This document shows positions 1 to 12,672 of a stretch of 64,000 nt of DNA, in pieces. Every line of letters begins with the position of its first letter. Position 1 is the stretch's first letter. Below the pieces are notes generated by a model. The model was not told where the DNA came from. It did no database searches and worked only from the letters and a program-made list of their open reading frames with translations. The stretch comes from Adineta ricciae (taxonomy: Eukaryota > Rotifera > Eurotatoria > Adinetida > Adinetidae). Both the position numbers and the translations under genes were made by a program. The stretch covers positions 275,653 to 339,652 of the forward strand of contig CAJNOJ010000104.1 of the NCBI GenBank assembly GCA_905250025.1, in the 5' to 3' direction.

Positions 1-43
1 AATAGTGAAAAATTGATGTCAGTTACATACTCTCGTCATTTAG

Positions 44-1628
44 ACACCGCTCTCCTTGCTTCTCTTTACAAAATTATATATATTCAAAGATGAATATATC
101 GAAGTGCTATTTATCGTAAGATACGAAGGCACTTATTTCTTGTTTCTCTCGAGTGTTCCTTAGATTCTCGACCTTCTAAGTGCATTTTTCACCTACAAAG
201 CTGCGCATCATATTCTAACTCATCTTGTAAGTACAAATCTTCATTAGACATAAGCTCGAATGTCTTTGAATTAGTATGATCGACAAACAGAAAACAAATC
301 AGCGTATAAAGAAGATAGCAAAGTCCTATGGTTAACCAAAGATCACGTACAAAAAAGTGCTCATACAGTGTTACTTTGGTAAAAGAAAATCTAGCATTGC
401 AAGTTTCTGTTTCCAATACTTACTTCTCATTGACTAGTGCAATGGTTAATCCGCTATCGATTGGCACGTGTGTGGCAAAGTCGAGCTTGGTCATTCATAA
501 CTTATTATTGACAATGACTTTTTATTTCTTCATGACATGTAGGAGAAGACGTGTGATTTAAATGCGAATTTGTGAATATTTTCATCGAAATCTAGATCGA
601 TTGATTCCATTTATTTTCACATTATGCTTGGCGAGTTCGATTTCGATGTATCCGATCGTGTTAATCGTACCAGGTTTACTTCAATTTTCATCCAATGCTA
701 ATGTAAGTATAAGTTTTCGAAATACCTGTAAATGTTGAATGATTTTTAGAACAAAAGATCAATCGTTCGAATGTTTCTGGTGTTTGCTTTGTTTGTTTGT
801 ACAAATGTTACATTATTATTTGTAAATTTTCATATTAATCATCAATCATGGTCATTTATTGACGCGATTTATCATTTTATGTAACTAGCAGCGATTTTTT
901 CTCTTCGTCGGAATATCCTCAAGATTTATTTAGATTTTATGTACCGGATTATACACCCAACACTGGCATATTCTGGTACTTTTTTACGGAAATGTTCGAG
1001 CATTTTCGTTCGTTATTCGTTTGGACATTCCAGATGCATGTTTTACTATTGTACTTATTTCCTTTCACTATACGTTTGAGGTATATCGTATGGCTGCGGC
1101 GACAAAGATATGATCGAACATTCTTTTTTTTTTCTAGAAACGAGCCAGCATTCTTATTTTGGTTGTTATGTGCGATATTTTGTATATTTAAATCGTATCC
1201 AGCCTATGGTGATGTCGCATTTTACATCAATTATTTACCAATCTGGTGCTTTCTCTTTCGTTGTAAGTATCTTTTGAAAATCAAGTTCGCCAAGTAAATG
1301 ATCTTTGTAGATGTTCGCAATGGTCTTGTCATTGTTTGTATGATACTCGTTGCAATGTTAATGACACCTATCACATGGTATTTGTGGATCTATGCTGGTA
1401 GCGCGAATGCAAATTTCTATTTCGCTATGACATTGGTGTTCAATGTAGCTCAGGTTTGTAGAACGAACTCAGATCTATTGGAGAACGCCAGTGGCACATT
1501 TCATTTATTTGCAGACATTTCTCCTTTCTGACTTACTTTACGCATATTTAAAACGACAATTCTTCCTGAAAAATGGTTTAAACATTCCAAATATCAACGG
1601 CAAGGAAGGCCAAGTCGAATTTCTGTAA
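44..1628 (+). CDS. PIGU: GPI transamidase subunit PIG-U (5' end outside window)
   Basis: Multi-pass ER membrane subunit of the GPI transamidase, which attaches GPI anchors to proteins. I traced ten exons: 44-115, 164-226, 275-378, 438-538, 596-702, 750-880, 934-1080, 1138-1262, 1311-1453 and 1515-1628. They sum to 1107 nt, an exact multiple of three, and give 368 residues. Introns are 44-61 nt with GT..AG ends. Hallmark PIG-U stretches are TPNTGIFWYFFTEMFEHF, IFKSYPAYGDVAF and WYLWIYAGSANANFYFA. An apparent in-frame TAA at 559-561 lies inside the 539-595 intron, so it is not a break. Compared with human PIG-U (about 435 aa), roughly the first 65 residues lie left of the window; bases 1-43 are the end of an intron. 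The 3' end converges on the next, minus-strand gene. Confidence 0.9.
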
Positions 1629-1763
1629 AACATGTTCAGATTTATGACGTTCATCTTTTATTCCAAACAAACAAAAGAAAAGACATGGATAAAACTTACA
1701 CACCTATCTAATTTGTTTATTATTTGCAAACACATAGAAAAATAAACGAAAAGACAATTCTTC

Positions 1764-3134
1764 TTAAGAATATTGTTCATTGTCCGAACCGAATGTTGTA
1801 GAATGAGAAAGTGCATCGTGAAATTCGACCAATGGGATAGAATCTGTAGCGGCTTGCCGTTTTATTCGTTGTCGACTTGCCTTTCCTGAAGGATTTTCGA
1901 TAGACGCACTACTGTATTCATTGTCTTCGATGAGTGTTTCCGGATTCGTACAGAGCTCTATGAAAACTGATTTGCAACAATACTCTCGGCGAACAAAGAT
2001 TCTTACCAGTTCGATTTTTGGATGATTGCGTCGGTGCTGACGATGATTTTGTTGAAAAGAATCGTCGTTTATTCAGAAACGAAGGCAAATGGAAAGGAAA
2101 TCGACCTTTTGATCGTGATCGTTTGTTCATATTTCCCAATGAATCGGCATCGATTTGTCGCAATGGTATTTGACACAAATCTTTTGGAAGTAATGGGATA
2201 TATCGTGAACTCGTTTTCATTTCTTGTTCAGTTTTTTGAGCGAAGAGCGACAAATCAATTTCACGTTGACGAAGGTATGGATTACTAACATATTCTGCAA
2301 GTTTTTGTAATAACTGATTGAACAGTCGAACTCCCTCCTTTGTATCATCGAGTGTAAATGGCTGAAACGAAAGAGAAAATGCATATCGAGATGACTGATT
2401 CTTTGAGAGAAGGACGATAAACATACGACTAGATCAACTTCTGCGCGTATTTTCAATTTTCGAAACAGATGAATCGTTTCATTCAATGCTGGATAATTGT
2501 TAATTATATAAGATTCAAAAGATGCACCAGTATCCAGATCAGAGAACGTTTCGCGACAAGTGTATTCTATAGCAAAAAGAACTATAAATTTCATACAGAT
2601 CATATTCAACTGCCTTACGTAAGACAGTGTAAAGATCGACCAGAAACATTCGAGCAATGTATTGCGGACACTCTAAATATCGAACAAGAAATGCTCTTGT
2701 TAGAACAAGAGAAACAAAGTTTGAATATACCATCTTTTGTGTAGTAGTGAGCAGGTAGTTCATGATGACCAACAAGAAGCCATTGTGGTCGAACCTTAGC
2801 AGATATTTTTCCATCTTTAGGTAATCTTGCATCGTTGTACTGATGAAAAATGAAAAAATGACGTATGAACTAATATTTGTCACAGAGTAAACTAACTTTT
2901 TTGAAAAAATTACAATGCCAAAAATGCCCATCACGTTTGGATTTTACATCCCCACGGCGAATTTCCCGTTTAATTAATACCGCAATAACAAGAAGAAGCT
3001 GAAACAGCACGAAGTTACACAAAGCATCTCGCAGATAACACACTTACTGTCAAACCGACAAGACTGAGTATAAGAGCAGCTGAAATACCTAGAGATTCTT
3101 TTTTAGTAGGTTCAATGGTAGTTGTTGTAGACAT
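1764..3134 (-). CDS. Single-pass membrane protein of unknown family
   Basis: I do not recognise this protein. On the minus strand it starts MSTTTTIEPTKKESLGIS and runs directly into one hydrophobic segment (AALILSLVGLTV...LLLVIAVLI), which is interrupted by a short intron. A basic stop-transfer stretch (KREIRRGD) follows, so a type III topology with a cytosolic C-terminus is likely. Later segments include DARLPKDGKISAKVRPQWLL, CPQYIARMFLVDLYTVL, a mixed helical part (LNETIHLFRKLKIRAE) and a basic, serine-rich tail that ends in DNEQYS. At least six introns of 50-60 nt with proper splice sites support it as a real gene. The layout (N-terminal TM, long cytosolic tail) resembles C1orf43-type proteins, but I see no convincing sequence match. 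Exon ends are approximate. Confidence 0.6.
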
Positions 3135-3392
3135 CTTATAGTTTGTTCCTAGAGAACGTCCATTGAAAAGAGTAATTAACACTCTGTCTCTTTCAGACAG
3201 AAAATTTACCTTAAAAAAGATCGATGAAGCTTCCTATTGATGAAATTAATCAGCTGTCATCTTATCAATGAGAGTTTGTTCAAAGTATTTTAATCTATAA
3301 TAGATGAATGAAAACCAATTATTCGAAATATTCAAATTTATCGGCAAGTTTTGTTTGCCGTAGAGAAAAAGAGAACAACACAAGAGAATAAA

Positions 3393-3905
3393 TTATTGTA
3401 AATTAAAGAACGATGAACCAAAATAAACTTTCAAATCGTTTAATGTCGTTTGTATAAGTTTCGCACGAATCGTTGGTAAATTCAAACGTTTATGAGCTCT
3501 AAACAATATTCGAATCGTTAGAAAATAAACTAAATTTTTTTTTCGCAGAAAAAAACATACTCCCAACGATGACAACCACCCATCGCAAAGTAATAATTGT
3601 TTCCTGAGTTTGGTGCTTCGTACCATAGAACATCAATCGGTGGTAATCGATCTGAATTCATCGTCTAAATTCGATGTTTTATATATCAATACAAAACGAT
3701 GTAATCATTTTACTTGAATCGTTTCGATTATTGATTCCACTTTTGTTTCGTCGAGAGTTGATGGTAATGGTCGGCTGATGTCCTTCATTGGAATATCATG
3801 AATTTCTTCAATTAAAGCTGAATGGATGGACGTTGGCTCGGATGTGAAGTGATGATCACCACAAGCTGGACTGCCGTTGCTTGTACTAATCAAACTCGAA
3901 CTCAT
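3393..3905 (-). CDS. SRXN1: Sulfiredoxin
   Basis: ATP-dependent reductase that repairs hyperoxidised (sulfinic) 2-Cys peroxiredoxins in the cytosol. It has three exons (3714-3905, 3561-3664, 3393-3498), 402 nt in total, giving 133 aa; human SRXN1 has 137. The family signatures appear in order: SIHSALIEEIHDIP, the RPLPSTLDETKV segment, LPPIDVLWYEAP, the catalytic GGCHR loop with its cysteine and arginine, and IRAKLIQTTLNDLKVYFG before the C-terminus. The first 27 or so residues are a variable serine-rich leader. The two introns are about 50-60 nt. It faces the coiled-coil gene across a 353-bp divergent spacer that may hold a shared promoter. No key residue is missing. Confidence 0.95.
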
Positions 3906-4258
3906 TATGCGATGATGAGTTGGAGAAAGGAAAAAAAACTAACGATTAACTAAACGTGCCAGAGTAGTGGAGCGTTTATAATATCTCCATACTCAAGAGA
4001 TGAGAGAAAAAATAGTTTTTCCTTGACCGAGACAGAACAATGAGTCATCGTGAAAAACATGCAACGACATCTATACGAAACTATAATAAGTTTGAGTATT
4101 TGTCAAAATTGTTTTCAATTTCGTAAATAAAATGAAAATATTTTTATTTCGATAGAATAAGAGACAAAATAGAGTTCGATTACAATGAGGAGGATGATAA
4201 ATCCCGGGCGGGTTGAACATCTCTCGAAAATTAACGCTAAGCTCATTAATAACAATAA
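3906..4258. other. Divergent intergenic spacer
   Basis: This spacer lies between the start codons of sulfiredoxin (minus) and the coiled-coil gene (plus). It is AT-rich and holds no convincing ORF. It presumably contains both 5' UTRs and promoters, but I see no named motif. Confidence 0.5.
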
Positions 4259-7171
4259 ATGTCTTCGTCTCCAGTCGATCGAATGTCTGGTGCATCAACA
4301 CCGACACTTCTCGCCATGTCTTCATCGGTAACGAATCGATTACATGAAGAACTGAACGGTTTAAAACGTTGGCGGCAAATGTATGATTCTGCTATGAATG
4401 AAAAAGTCAGTTCAGAACATCAGTCTCTATCCGATTCTCTAATAAAGTCGTTTAGAACGAAGAAGTGCAAAAACTTCAGTTGATTAATCAACGACAATCA
4501 CAAGCATTAAATGATTCCATTGTAAATGATATATTCCGAAACGAACAGATGATTTACTGAAGAATTTAGGTACAAATTGAACAGCAAACTATGACAATCA
4601 ATTCAATGAAACAAAACGAAGTTTTATTAGAGAAAAAGTATCTACTGAGATTCGTATTTCATTAAACAAATGCTCTTTAGAGTTACCAAATTGGAAGAGT
4701 TCCATTATATATTGAAAAAGAATGTTGCTAAATTGGAGAAAAATGTTTCACAATGTAAGTACAGAGGAAATATTACTTACACCCATCAATTGGACGGAAA
4801 TATGATTTCTTCATTGTAACTAAAGGGCGAAATGTAATTTAATGAATTTCCGAGAGCGACAAAAGAAAGTCTACGGACAAAATATTCATATATATATCTA
4901 GGTGAATTTGTTCGTGTTGATCTTGAACGAATGTACGAAAACCAGGATCGAAATGTCAAACTACTTGCTGATCGTGTCGACTCGACAATCGAAATGAAAT
5001 TACAAAATTGTATAGAAAATGCTTGGATATTTCCCTTGTGATGATTTTCATTGTTTTCGATAGTGCAATCCCAATTGAAATTAGTTGAACAGCTTTATCA
5101 ACAAGCGCGTCAGGAACTTGACAAACACATTCATGAACGAACACAAGAAAAGTCACAAGCAACAACTCAGATTGTTGAATTAACTTCGAAAATCGTAAAC
5201 ACCTACATTACATCTCTTTTTTCGAAATCAAGTTTTGTATTTCGTAGTCCACGACTGAAACTGAAATCAATCGATTACAAATTTCAAATGCAGATGCACA
5301 ATCGAAATGCTTTGAGCTAACAGAAGAAATCGTTGCGTGACTTTTTTATTGATCTTGTCTCGAAGCATTGTTATTATTGATTTAGAACAAATATCAACAG
5401 ATGTTCGAAACATTAACATTCGAGAATGACGCTAAACTTGCGTCGAAAGATGAACAAATTGAAAATTTACAAAAACGAATTGATACGTTAGTACTAAAGA
5501 TTGTTCGTATTGAATTTTTTTCTCTCTCTGCATATCTATGATTTTCTGTTGTCTTCTCTAGGACGATAGCAAAGAAGAGATTTTTAATCTACAAGAATCG
5601 AATAAAAATTTACAGAATCGACTAGATGAAATGAAACAAAAAACCGTATGATGAGGAGTTGGTTTCGCGCTGATTTCTTTTGCACTGACAATTTCAGGTC
5701 GAACATACGGAATATCATGAAACTCAAGTTCAAGCACGACAAGCTGAAATAACCATTCGAGAGCGTGAAAATGAACAATTACAATTGAAAAATGATCTTT
5801 TGGTCGAACAATTAGTAAGACGATAGGAAATTCTTCAGTTACGAAAACCAATTTCTCTTCCCGATCTCAAGGTCTATGGCGAAAAACAAATCGAAGAGCT
5901 TAAAGAGAAGAACCAATCATTACAAAAGCAAATTGATGAAATGAACCAGAACTTGAAGAAACAGTTGATCGAAACACATGAGCAACTAGAAAAACAAATT
6001 GGAGATTATGCTCAACAATCGGTAGGCATATTCGTGAAATGAAAGATTGTGTCCGAAATGGATTTGTTCGTTACAGTTGGAATATGATAATCGATTGGAA
6101 GAAAAGATCAATGAAATTAACGCGAAGAACAAACTTTATGATGAATTATCGATGAAATATCAAGAATTATTAGCAAAAACAGTGATGTTTTTATGTGAAT
6201 AATTATTCGAATATATCTGAAATATTGTTTTAGGAAGAGACAGAAGAAGAAATAACACAATTGACAAAAGAAAATGAAGAATTACGAGCACAGAATCATG
6301 TTTTACTTCAAGAAACCGTATGTTTCGTATCCATTTAATGTCAGAGTCAGTAGAATTTGTGTAAAGGATGAACACGCGGAGCAAATCAAACGAAAAGATG
6401 TTATTGTCGAAGCTACCAATATCGAAATAGGTGAAAAAGAAAAAGAAATTGAAGAAATAAAAGCAAAACTAGTATGTGAAACCTCCTCCGTCGCACCTTA
6501 AAACACTTCACTTTCTGCTCTCTACAAAGGCTTTAGTCGAAGAACGTCTTTCAAAAAATCAAAATTTACTAACATCATTACGTTCATCCATGGGTGAAAA
6601 AGTAAAATTAACTTTTTTCCTCGGTCTTTTTCTAATCTGATCTATCACTATTGTTCAGGATGCAAAAATTAAACGTCTTGAACAAAGTACTGTCGCTTCT
6701 CAACCATCACGAGCGACAGCTGTACGTCGAACTGGTATCAATCATCCTCTGGCAACACAACTCAAACCAACAACAGCAGCAGCAGCTCCTATTCGACCAC
6801 CTCTACCGCCGCTCCCGACAACAGTCAATCAACAAACAAAAGCGAATTCCCGGTAAATTTCCATCAAACATGGGGTTCGGATTATCGATGTGATTCGTTT
6901 GTAGAGAAAAACGAATGTTGCCACCACCAGCAGCGAATGAGTTGACATCAACGCCCAAGAAAATGCGTCGACTTAGTCAAACAAAAGCAGCCATTGACCA
7001 AGCTCATGTTCTTGAACAATCAGTTTCACCTGTACTTGATGATGATCGAGATGAAATCGCCTCAAATACCAGTGTAGCGGTAAACAAACAAGTCTCCCCT
7101 CAAATCTCACTTATTCACTTGTTTCTCCTTCTGCTTTTCAGAGTTTATTCGAATACTTGAAGAAAATCTAA
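4259..7171 (+). CDS. Long coiled-coil protein, family not recognised
   Basis: The start is MSSSPVDRMSGASTPTLLAM, followed by many short exons split by 50-100 nt introns. The middle is almost entirely heptad-like and rich in Q, E, K and L, for example VEQLYQQARQELDKHI and LTKENEELRAQN. This predicts a long parallel coiled coil and a structural or tethering role. Towards the end comes a proline/alanine-rich linker (AAAAPIRPPLPPLP) and then a basic patch containing KKMRRLSQTKAAI. An acidic tail reads VSPVLDDDRDEI, and a final exon SLFEYLKKI ends at a TAA. This architecture resembles centrosomal, kinetochore or Golgi coiled-coil proteins, but low-complexity coils cannot be assigned to a family by eye. 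Internal splice sites are approximate. Confidence 0.6.
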
Positions 7172-7543
7172 CCAAACAATCTCTTATTTTATGCATTTAT
7201 TTATTTAATATATTTTTCTCTTTGTTTTGTATAAATCTTTCTCGAATTGTACAATTTTCATTCAGATCCTAGAATAAAATTTAGTTGATTTAGTAAATCA
7301 TCTTCTCGAATTTCCTTTTCGTCTGCTATGAACTCACTAGGTATGCATCGATCGACTATCAGCGTCATCTGTCGAATCGAATATCCTTGGTTCTTGTATG
7401 AGGAAGAAGGAAGAAATATTTTTTGTTTGTTCTCATTCAATCTCTTTTGCCTTACACCTCCATTACGTGAACTTTTTCAACATCGGGTTCAATGACTAAA
7501 TCTTCTCATTTCTAAACAGTTTCTTCTTCACCCAAAAGTAACC
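7172..7543. other. Intergenic spacer before the ARIH2-like gene
   Basis: This AT-rich spacer holds the 3' UTR of the coiled-coil gene. A T/C-rich stretch ending in 'ctaaacag' lies about 25 bp before the ARIH2-like ATG and could be a trans- or cis-splice acceptor. A 60-codon minus-strand ORF here shows no family signature. Confidence 0.4.
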
Positions 7544-9497
7544 ATGAGTGGAAACGAAGACGATAGCGATGCAATCGGTAAGTTCACATGTTTATCTTTT
7601 CTCATCGATCCATAAAATAACATTGATCTCACCCGCGATAGATGACGATTGCTATGATACATTCTTCGATGATACAGATCCATTTCAAGATGATAATAAT
7701 AATAATTATACGACTAATGTCAATACCAATGATCCTGAACAGTTCGAATATACTGTGAGCACGTTGAAAGAAGTACAAGCGCGCTTTGAACCATCGATTT
7801 TCTCCAATTCATACATTCATATGTCATCGGCTCAAGCGACATGTTTGATATGTTTTAAAAGTCAAACTAATTTTCAATCGCTGATATGTAATCATGCTTT
7901 TTGCCATGATTGCTGGTCGCAGTACATCGACACAAAATTCCAATCGAACCATTGTTTAAGTAAAGCTCGTCTTAGTTTGATAGGAAATTCGATCAGCTTT
8001 GTGGATGTTTCTCTTTTTAGATATTGAGTGTATGAAGTGCGATGTTCGAATTCCGCAAAAGTAAATCGAATTCGATTGTTGAAATGTTTTTCGAACCAAC
8101 TTGTCGTTTAGTTTCGTGCTGGAACATCTATCGTCAGATAATTTAAAAGAACTGTATAAAAAACTGACTATTAAATCGATGATTCAAGTAAAATTTGAAC
8201 ACAATTTGAATGATTTCTTAATTAATCGTTACTATTGTAGAAAAATCCACAAATGACACTGTGTTCTGGTTCATGCGAACGAGTATTCGAAGCCATTGAC
8301 AAACCTATACCAGGCAAAGTCGAGTGTGAATTGTGCCATCTAAAGTTTTGGTAAATAAACACTTGTTAATCATCAACGTTAATGAAAATGTTCATTTCTT
8401 TAGTTTTCAATGTTCTTTAAACTACCACGCACCTGCCAGTTGTGATATCATGAGAAATTGGTTAAATAAATGTCGAGACGTATGTGTGGAAAATATCACT
8501 AATAAAACTGACGAAGTTTTGTTGAATTTTTCAGGATTCCGAAACAGCGAATTACATATCAGCAAACACAAAAGATTGCCCGAAATGCAAAGTGTGTATT
8601 GAAAAGAACGGTGGATGTAATCATATGGTAACTGAACCGAAAATGAATATTTAATATATGTCGAAATGTTTTAGTCATGTTCCTCATGTAATCATCACTT
8701 TTGTTGGATGTGTCTTGGAGGTAAGAGAAGAGAAGTGAAAGCGTTTGATGCGGAAACTGACACTGAAATTGTTTGATTAGATTGGAAAACTCATGAGAAT
8801 AATTACTATGAATGTTCAAAATACCGTGGACAACCTCAATCTCAATTGGAAACCAAACAAAGCCGAGCGCGTGAAGCTTTAAAAAAATATTTACATTATT
8901 TCGAACGAGTACAGCTGATGAAATGTTTTGCTTTGTTGATTTCAATATTTCGTATGCATTTCAGTGGGACAATCATCAGCGAAGTTTAAAGTTAGAAGAA
9001 CAAACAAGAGCGAGACTACTCGACAAAGTTGAACAGAATATCAACGCGCAAAATGGAACATATATCGATTGGCAATACTTAGAAAAAGCAGCTGATTCGC
9101 TTGCAAAAGTGAGTTCAATCTTTAACATTTCGATCTCAATCGAAATCGTTTTTTCATAGGCTCGATATACCCTCATGTACACTTACCCCTATGCTTACTA
9201 TCAAGAAGATACTGTCGACCGGAATCTTGTAAGTGTATTGATTAAAGATACTTGACGAGTGTAACGAATCGTTGTAGTTTGAGAACATTCAAGCACAATT
9301 GGAAGTCGAAATCGAAAATTTATCCTATCAAATCGAACGTTCAACGAATCATAATCGAGGTGTAAGTACATTTGAGATTTGATTTGACTTTGTAATTCTC
9401 ATTATGAATTCTATAGGATATTGAAAATCAACGACATATTGTCGAACGACGACGACAAACATTACTTTTTAAATATTTTCCTAAATCAAACTCGTAG
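7544..9497 (+). CDS. ARIH2: RBR E3 ubiquitin ligase, Ariadne-2 (TRIAD1) type
   Basis: RING-between-RING E3 ligase that passes ubiquitin through a catalytic RING2 cysteine and works with neddylated cullins. Order of parts: an acidic N-terminus ([15 protein letters not shown]), a UBA-like segment ([17 protein letters not shown]), RING1 (CLICFKSQ...[10 protein letters not shown]), the IBR (CSGSCERVF...CELC) and RING2. RING2 reads [19 protein letters not shown], whose final Cys is the expected active site, followed by FCWMCLGDWKTH. The Ariadne domain ends in [25 protein letters not shown] and [19 protein letters not shown]2 and the C-terminus match ARIH2 better than ARIH1. About ten introns of roughly 50-65 nt interrupt it. 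The ATG follows a pyrimidine-rich leader, and the stop TAG is at 9495-9497. Confidence 0.92.
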
Positions 9498-10147
9498 TCA
9501 TCAACATCATCATTTTTGTCTTCTTCTTTTTTTTTAATTTTATTGTTTTTTTAAAACACTTTCTTTCGTCTTTGAAATTAATATACTTATAAATATGCAA
9601 TCATCATCTTTGAGCATTTACATTCGATTGACTTTGTTTTTAGATTGAGATCTGAATTGAGAGGAAACTATCTGATGACTTAGTTCGTGACGCATTCACG
9701 AAATGTAAGCGAGATTTGATGTAACAACGTCTCTTGAAGGTATTCACACGAAATGACATAACAGTGATCTTCTACTGAGTTTTCGATTTCGATCGGAAAC
9801 AATGATTGTAGTTTGCATTAGTCTTTCAGCTCGCTCATACAACTATGAAAGATATGATAGTTAAAATGGATAAGAAACTTGAAAATTTAACTCTGATTGA
9901 GAAAATTACTTTTGTTTTGTTTATCCTGGACTGATAAAGAGGTCAGATAAAAAGATTTGCTAAAGTACACACTTATTATTTTGTTGCAAGACTAGTGATA
10001 AGAAGGTCTCAGTGGCTTGCAGATTCAATTTATCTCCCTAAAAACAAACAGGCACACCCGTTTCTTTTCCATTGTCTTTACAATCCGATTCATCATTAAT
10101 ATTTTTTCGAACATCTTGGTTTTAGATAATTGAATAACATCGTAGAA
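9498..10147. other. Intergenic region
   Basis: This 650-bp AT-rich region has no supported gene. It includes the ARIH2-like 3' UTR and, at its right end, 'ttggttttag' just upstream of the HGSNAT ATG. That could be a spliced-leader acceptor or the end of a 5' UTR intron. Confidence 0.4.
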
Positions 10148-12392
10148 ATGAAGAAACTATCGAATTATCTTTTGGTATATCTTATCACTGTTCAGCTGTG
10201 TTTTCGTTGTGGTCAAACAAAAACAACAGATAATGGTCTATCAGATCCGTTAGGAATGGATCAGGCAATCATAGTCCTTAGAAATAAAAACTGTCCAGAT
10301 CCAATTTCTTTCATGTACAATCTTGTCGTGTGCGAACAATGTGATTTCGAGCGTTTAAGTGATCCTGTTCCCATGGATTCTAATGAAACTTTATCGATAG
10401 ATACAAGATTTCCATATGATTTTCAGCTTTTCTCAGGTACTAAGAATGCCACCATTCAATGTCATATAGAATCCTATCGATTTTCTGAGCATGGCACATA
10501 TTTATTTGAAGTTAGACAGATCCATCCAAATGTCACTTCCTGTACGATAACTCAAACCCAAGAATCAAGCTATTACTGGACACCTATCATCATAGTGATT
10601 CTACTACTACTGCTATTGGTTTTTCTGATTCAATTGTTTCGATTTATTCAACGAAAACAGTATTTTAATCGTATTCTAACAAATAGAAACTATCAAGAGT
10701 TAGTTGGTAATCAACCGAGTCCTGCACCACGGCCGAGTTTATTTGCTCATCGACTATCCTTGCCTGTTATACCGGAAGAAACCCATACTAACGATGTGCA
10801 TCCAGTCATCAATACTACGAATGATTCCCCATTGATTGGCTCAACACGTTTATCAGATAATTCAGTTAAAATTACCAAAGGTTTACCGAAACGACTTCAA
10901 TCATTGGATACATTCCGAGGATTTTCCTTGATGGTAATGATCTTCGTCAATTACGGTGGTGAGAATGACCAATTCATGTTCTTTCAATTTGTCGTTCATT
11001 TTGTTTTAGGTGGTGGTTATTGGTTCTTTGATCATTCAGGTAACAAGATCTTTTCTGCTCATGATAAAACACCACTTGAATCTTCATTTTCAGTTTGGAA
11101 TGGTTTGACTCTTGCTGACTTGGTATTTCCATGGTTCGTTTGGATGATGGGGGTTTCCATTGTGCTTTCGCAGCGATCACTTTTGAAAAAGAAAGTTTCG
11201 AAATTGAATATTCTATTGAAAATATGTCGACGTACCGTGATTCTATTTCTCTTGGGTAAATAATAAAACGTGGTTGTTGCTAGTGAAATGTTTCATGGGA
11301 ACAATTGTAGGTTTAATCTTACAAGGTGGGTACGGAAAACCAAAAAACCTTCGAATTCTGGGTGTCTTACAACGTTTGGCATTATGTTACTTTTTCACAG
11401 CAGTGATTATACTTATTTTTGATGAAGAAGATCAGTCTCATTCATCGACATGGCCCATCGGTAAGAACACACTTCGAAAATGATTTTCAATTCTATTTCG
11501 ACATATAGGCGATGACGTTTATCAACCCATCAGCCAAGAATTGAGAAATACGGTATTTCAGTTTTGGCCAGAGTGGATTTGCGTGACGGGAATTGTCATT
11601 GCATGGATTATGATTACGTTCACTCCGAAGATAGACGGGTGTCCGAGAGGCTATATAGGACCCGGTGGAAAACACATGCATGGAATGTATAGGAATTGCA
11701 CTGGAGGTACAATTTGCTTTTCGATTTCGGAGATATCATTTGTCTAACTGTAGGTATGGCGGGGTATTTCGACCGACTAATTTTAGGAAGTGCCCATCTA
11801 TATGGCTATCCGACATGTAGAGAAATCTATCACACCGAGATACCGTATGATCCAGAAGGTAAAAACTAAAGCATTGATAAGAAATGAGTTCTATGATTGT
11901 TCTCAAGGTATTCTGGGAGTTTTCACTGGTATATTTTTGTGTTATCTTGGTGCCCATGCTGGCCATTGTTTTGCATATTCTACTCGTGTATTTCGAACTT
12001 GTACATTATGGGTAACATCTGGTTTGATATGTGGATTCTTTGGTCTTCTCTTATCGAAAGGTGGTCAATCAGAGAGTTGGATACCAATCAACAAGAACCT
12101 TTGGTCATTAAGTTTCATATTCGTGTTAGCTGGTCTTGCATTTATCATCTTAACCGTACTTTATCTCCTTGTGGATGTCAAACAATGGTTTACAGGAGAA
12201 CCGTGGCTTTGGTTAGGAATGAATTCGATTGTACTGTACGTTGGTCATGAAATTTGCTCGCGAGGCTTCCCGATACAATTTCAGGTCGATAACACACACA
12301 AAGAGTTATTAGCTGTACATGCGTATGGTGTTCTCTGTTGGATAATTATAGCTGGTATTCTGTATTATAAAAAGATTTTTATAGCAATTTAA
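10148..12392 (+). CDS. HGSNAT: Heparan-alpha-glucosaminide N-acetyltransferase
   Basis: Lysosomal multi-pass membrane acetyltransferase that moves acetyl from cytosolic acetyl-CoA onto terminal glucosamine of heparan sulfate. I start at the ATG of MKKLSNYLLVYLITVQL, a signal-like helix. A luminal domain with NET, NAT and NVT sequons follows, then the first TM (PIIIVILLLLLLVFLIQLF) and a cytosolic loop. The acyltransferase core begins RLQSLDTFRGFSLMVMIFV. The essential histidine sits in FFDHS-VWNGLTLADL, split by an intron, where human HGSNAT has its active His. Further matches are LADLVFPWFVWMMG, ILGVLQRLALCYF, PRGYIGPGGKHM and LGMNSIVLYVGHE. It has about six 50-60 nt introns and appears complete, at roughly 600 aa. 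Confidence 0.93.
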
Positions 12393-12672
12393 AATTGATG
12401 TGATATGTTTTATTGTATATGCGGTAAATCAAATAAATATAGACATTAATTTATGAGAACAAAAGAATATCTTCAATTTCGTTTGATTGATAGAAAAAAT
12501 ATATGTGGATGATGCTTGAGAGAAACACTCCCTCCCTCTATCCGAACATTTGATTAGTCACCTAATAGAACCAATGGCTGTGTTTCCTGTCAACTCACAT
12601 GTTTTCATTGTCTTGCACCATCGTTTGAAATAACATCTCTTTAACTTTTGTTTACTGTATATAATATAAAAT

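Noticed and set aside
189..416. 75-aa minus-strand ORF with a hydrophobic stretch
   Set aside because: It is antisense to two verified PIGU exons and their introns, and has no splice or family support.
559..561. In-frame stop in PIGU suggesting a pseudogene
   Set aside because: It lies in a 57-nt GT..AG intron (539-595). Removing it restores the PIG-U match and the total coding length is a multiple of three.
2469..2744. 91-aa plus-strand ORF with coiled-coil look
   Set aside because: It is a shadow of minus-strand exons that join in frame with proper splice sites.
7258..7440. 60-aa minus-strand ORF between two genes
   Set aside because: It has no recognisable feature and sits in AT-rich 3' UTR DNA.
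10130..10147. Earlier start for HGSNAT (MNNIVEM)
   Set aside because: The first codon there is TTG; the first ATG is at 10148 and begins a good signal-like helix.
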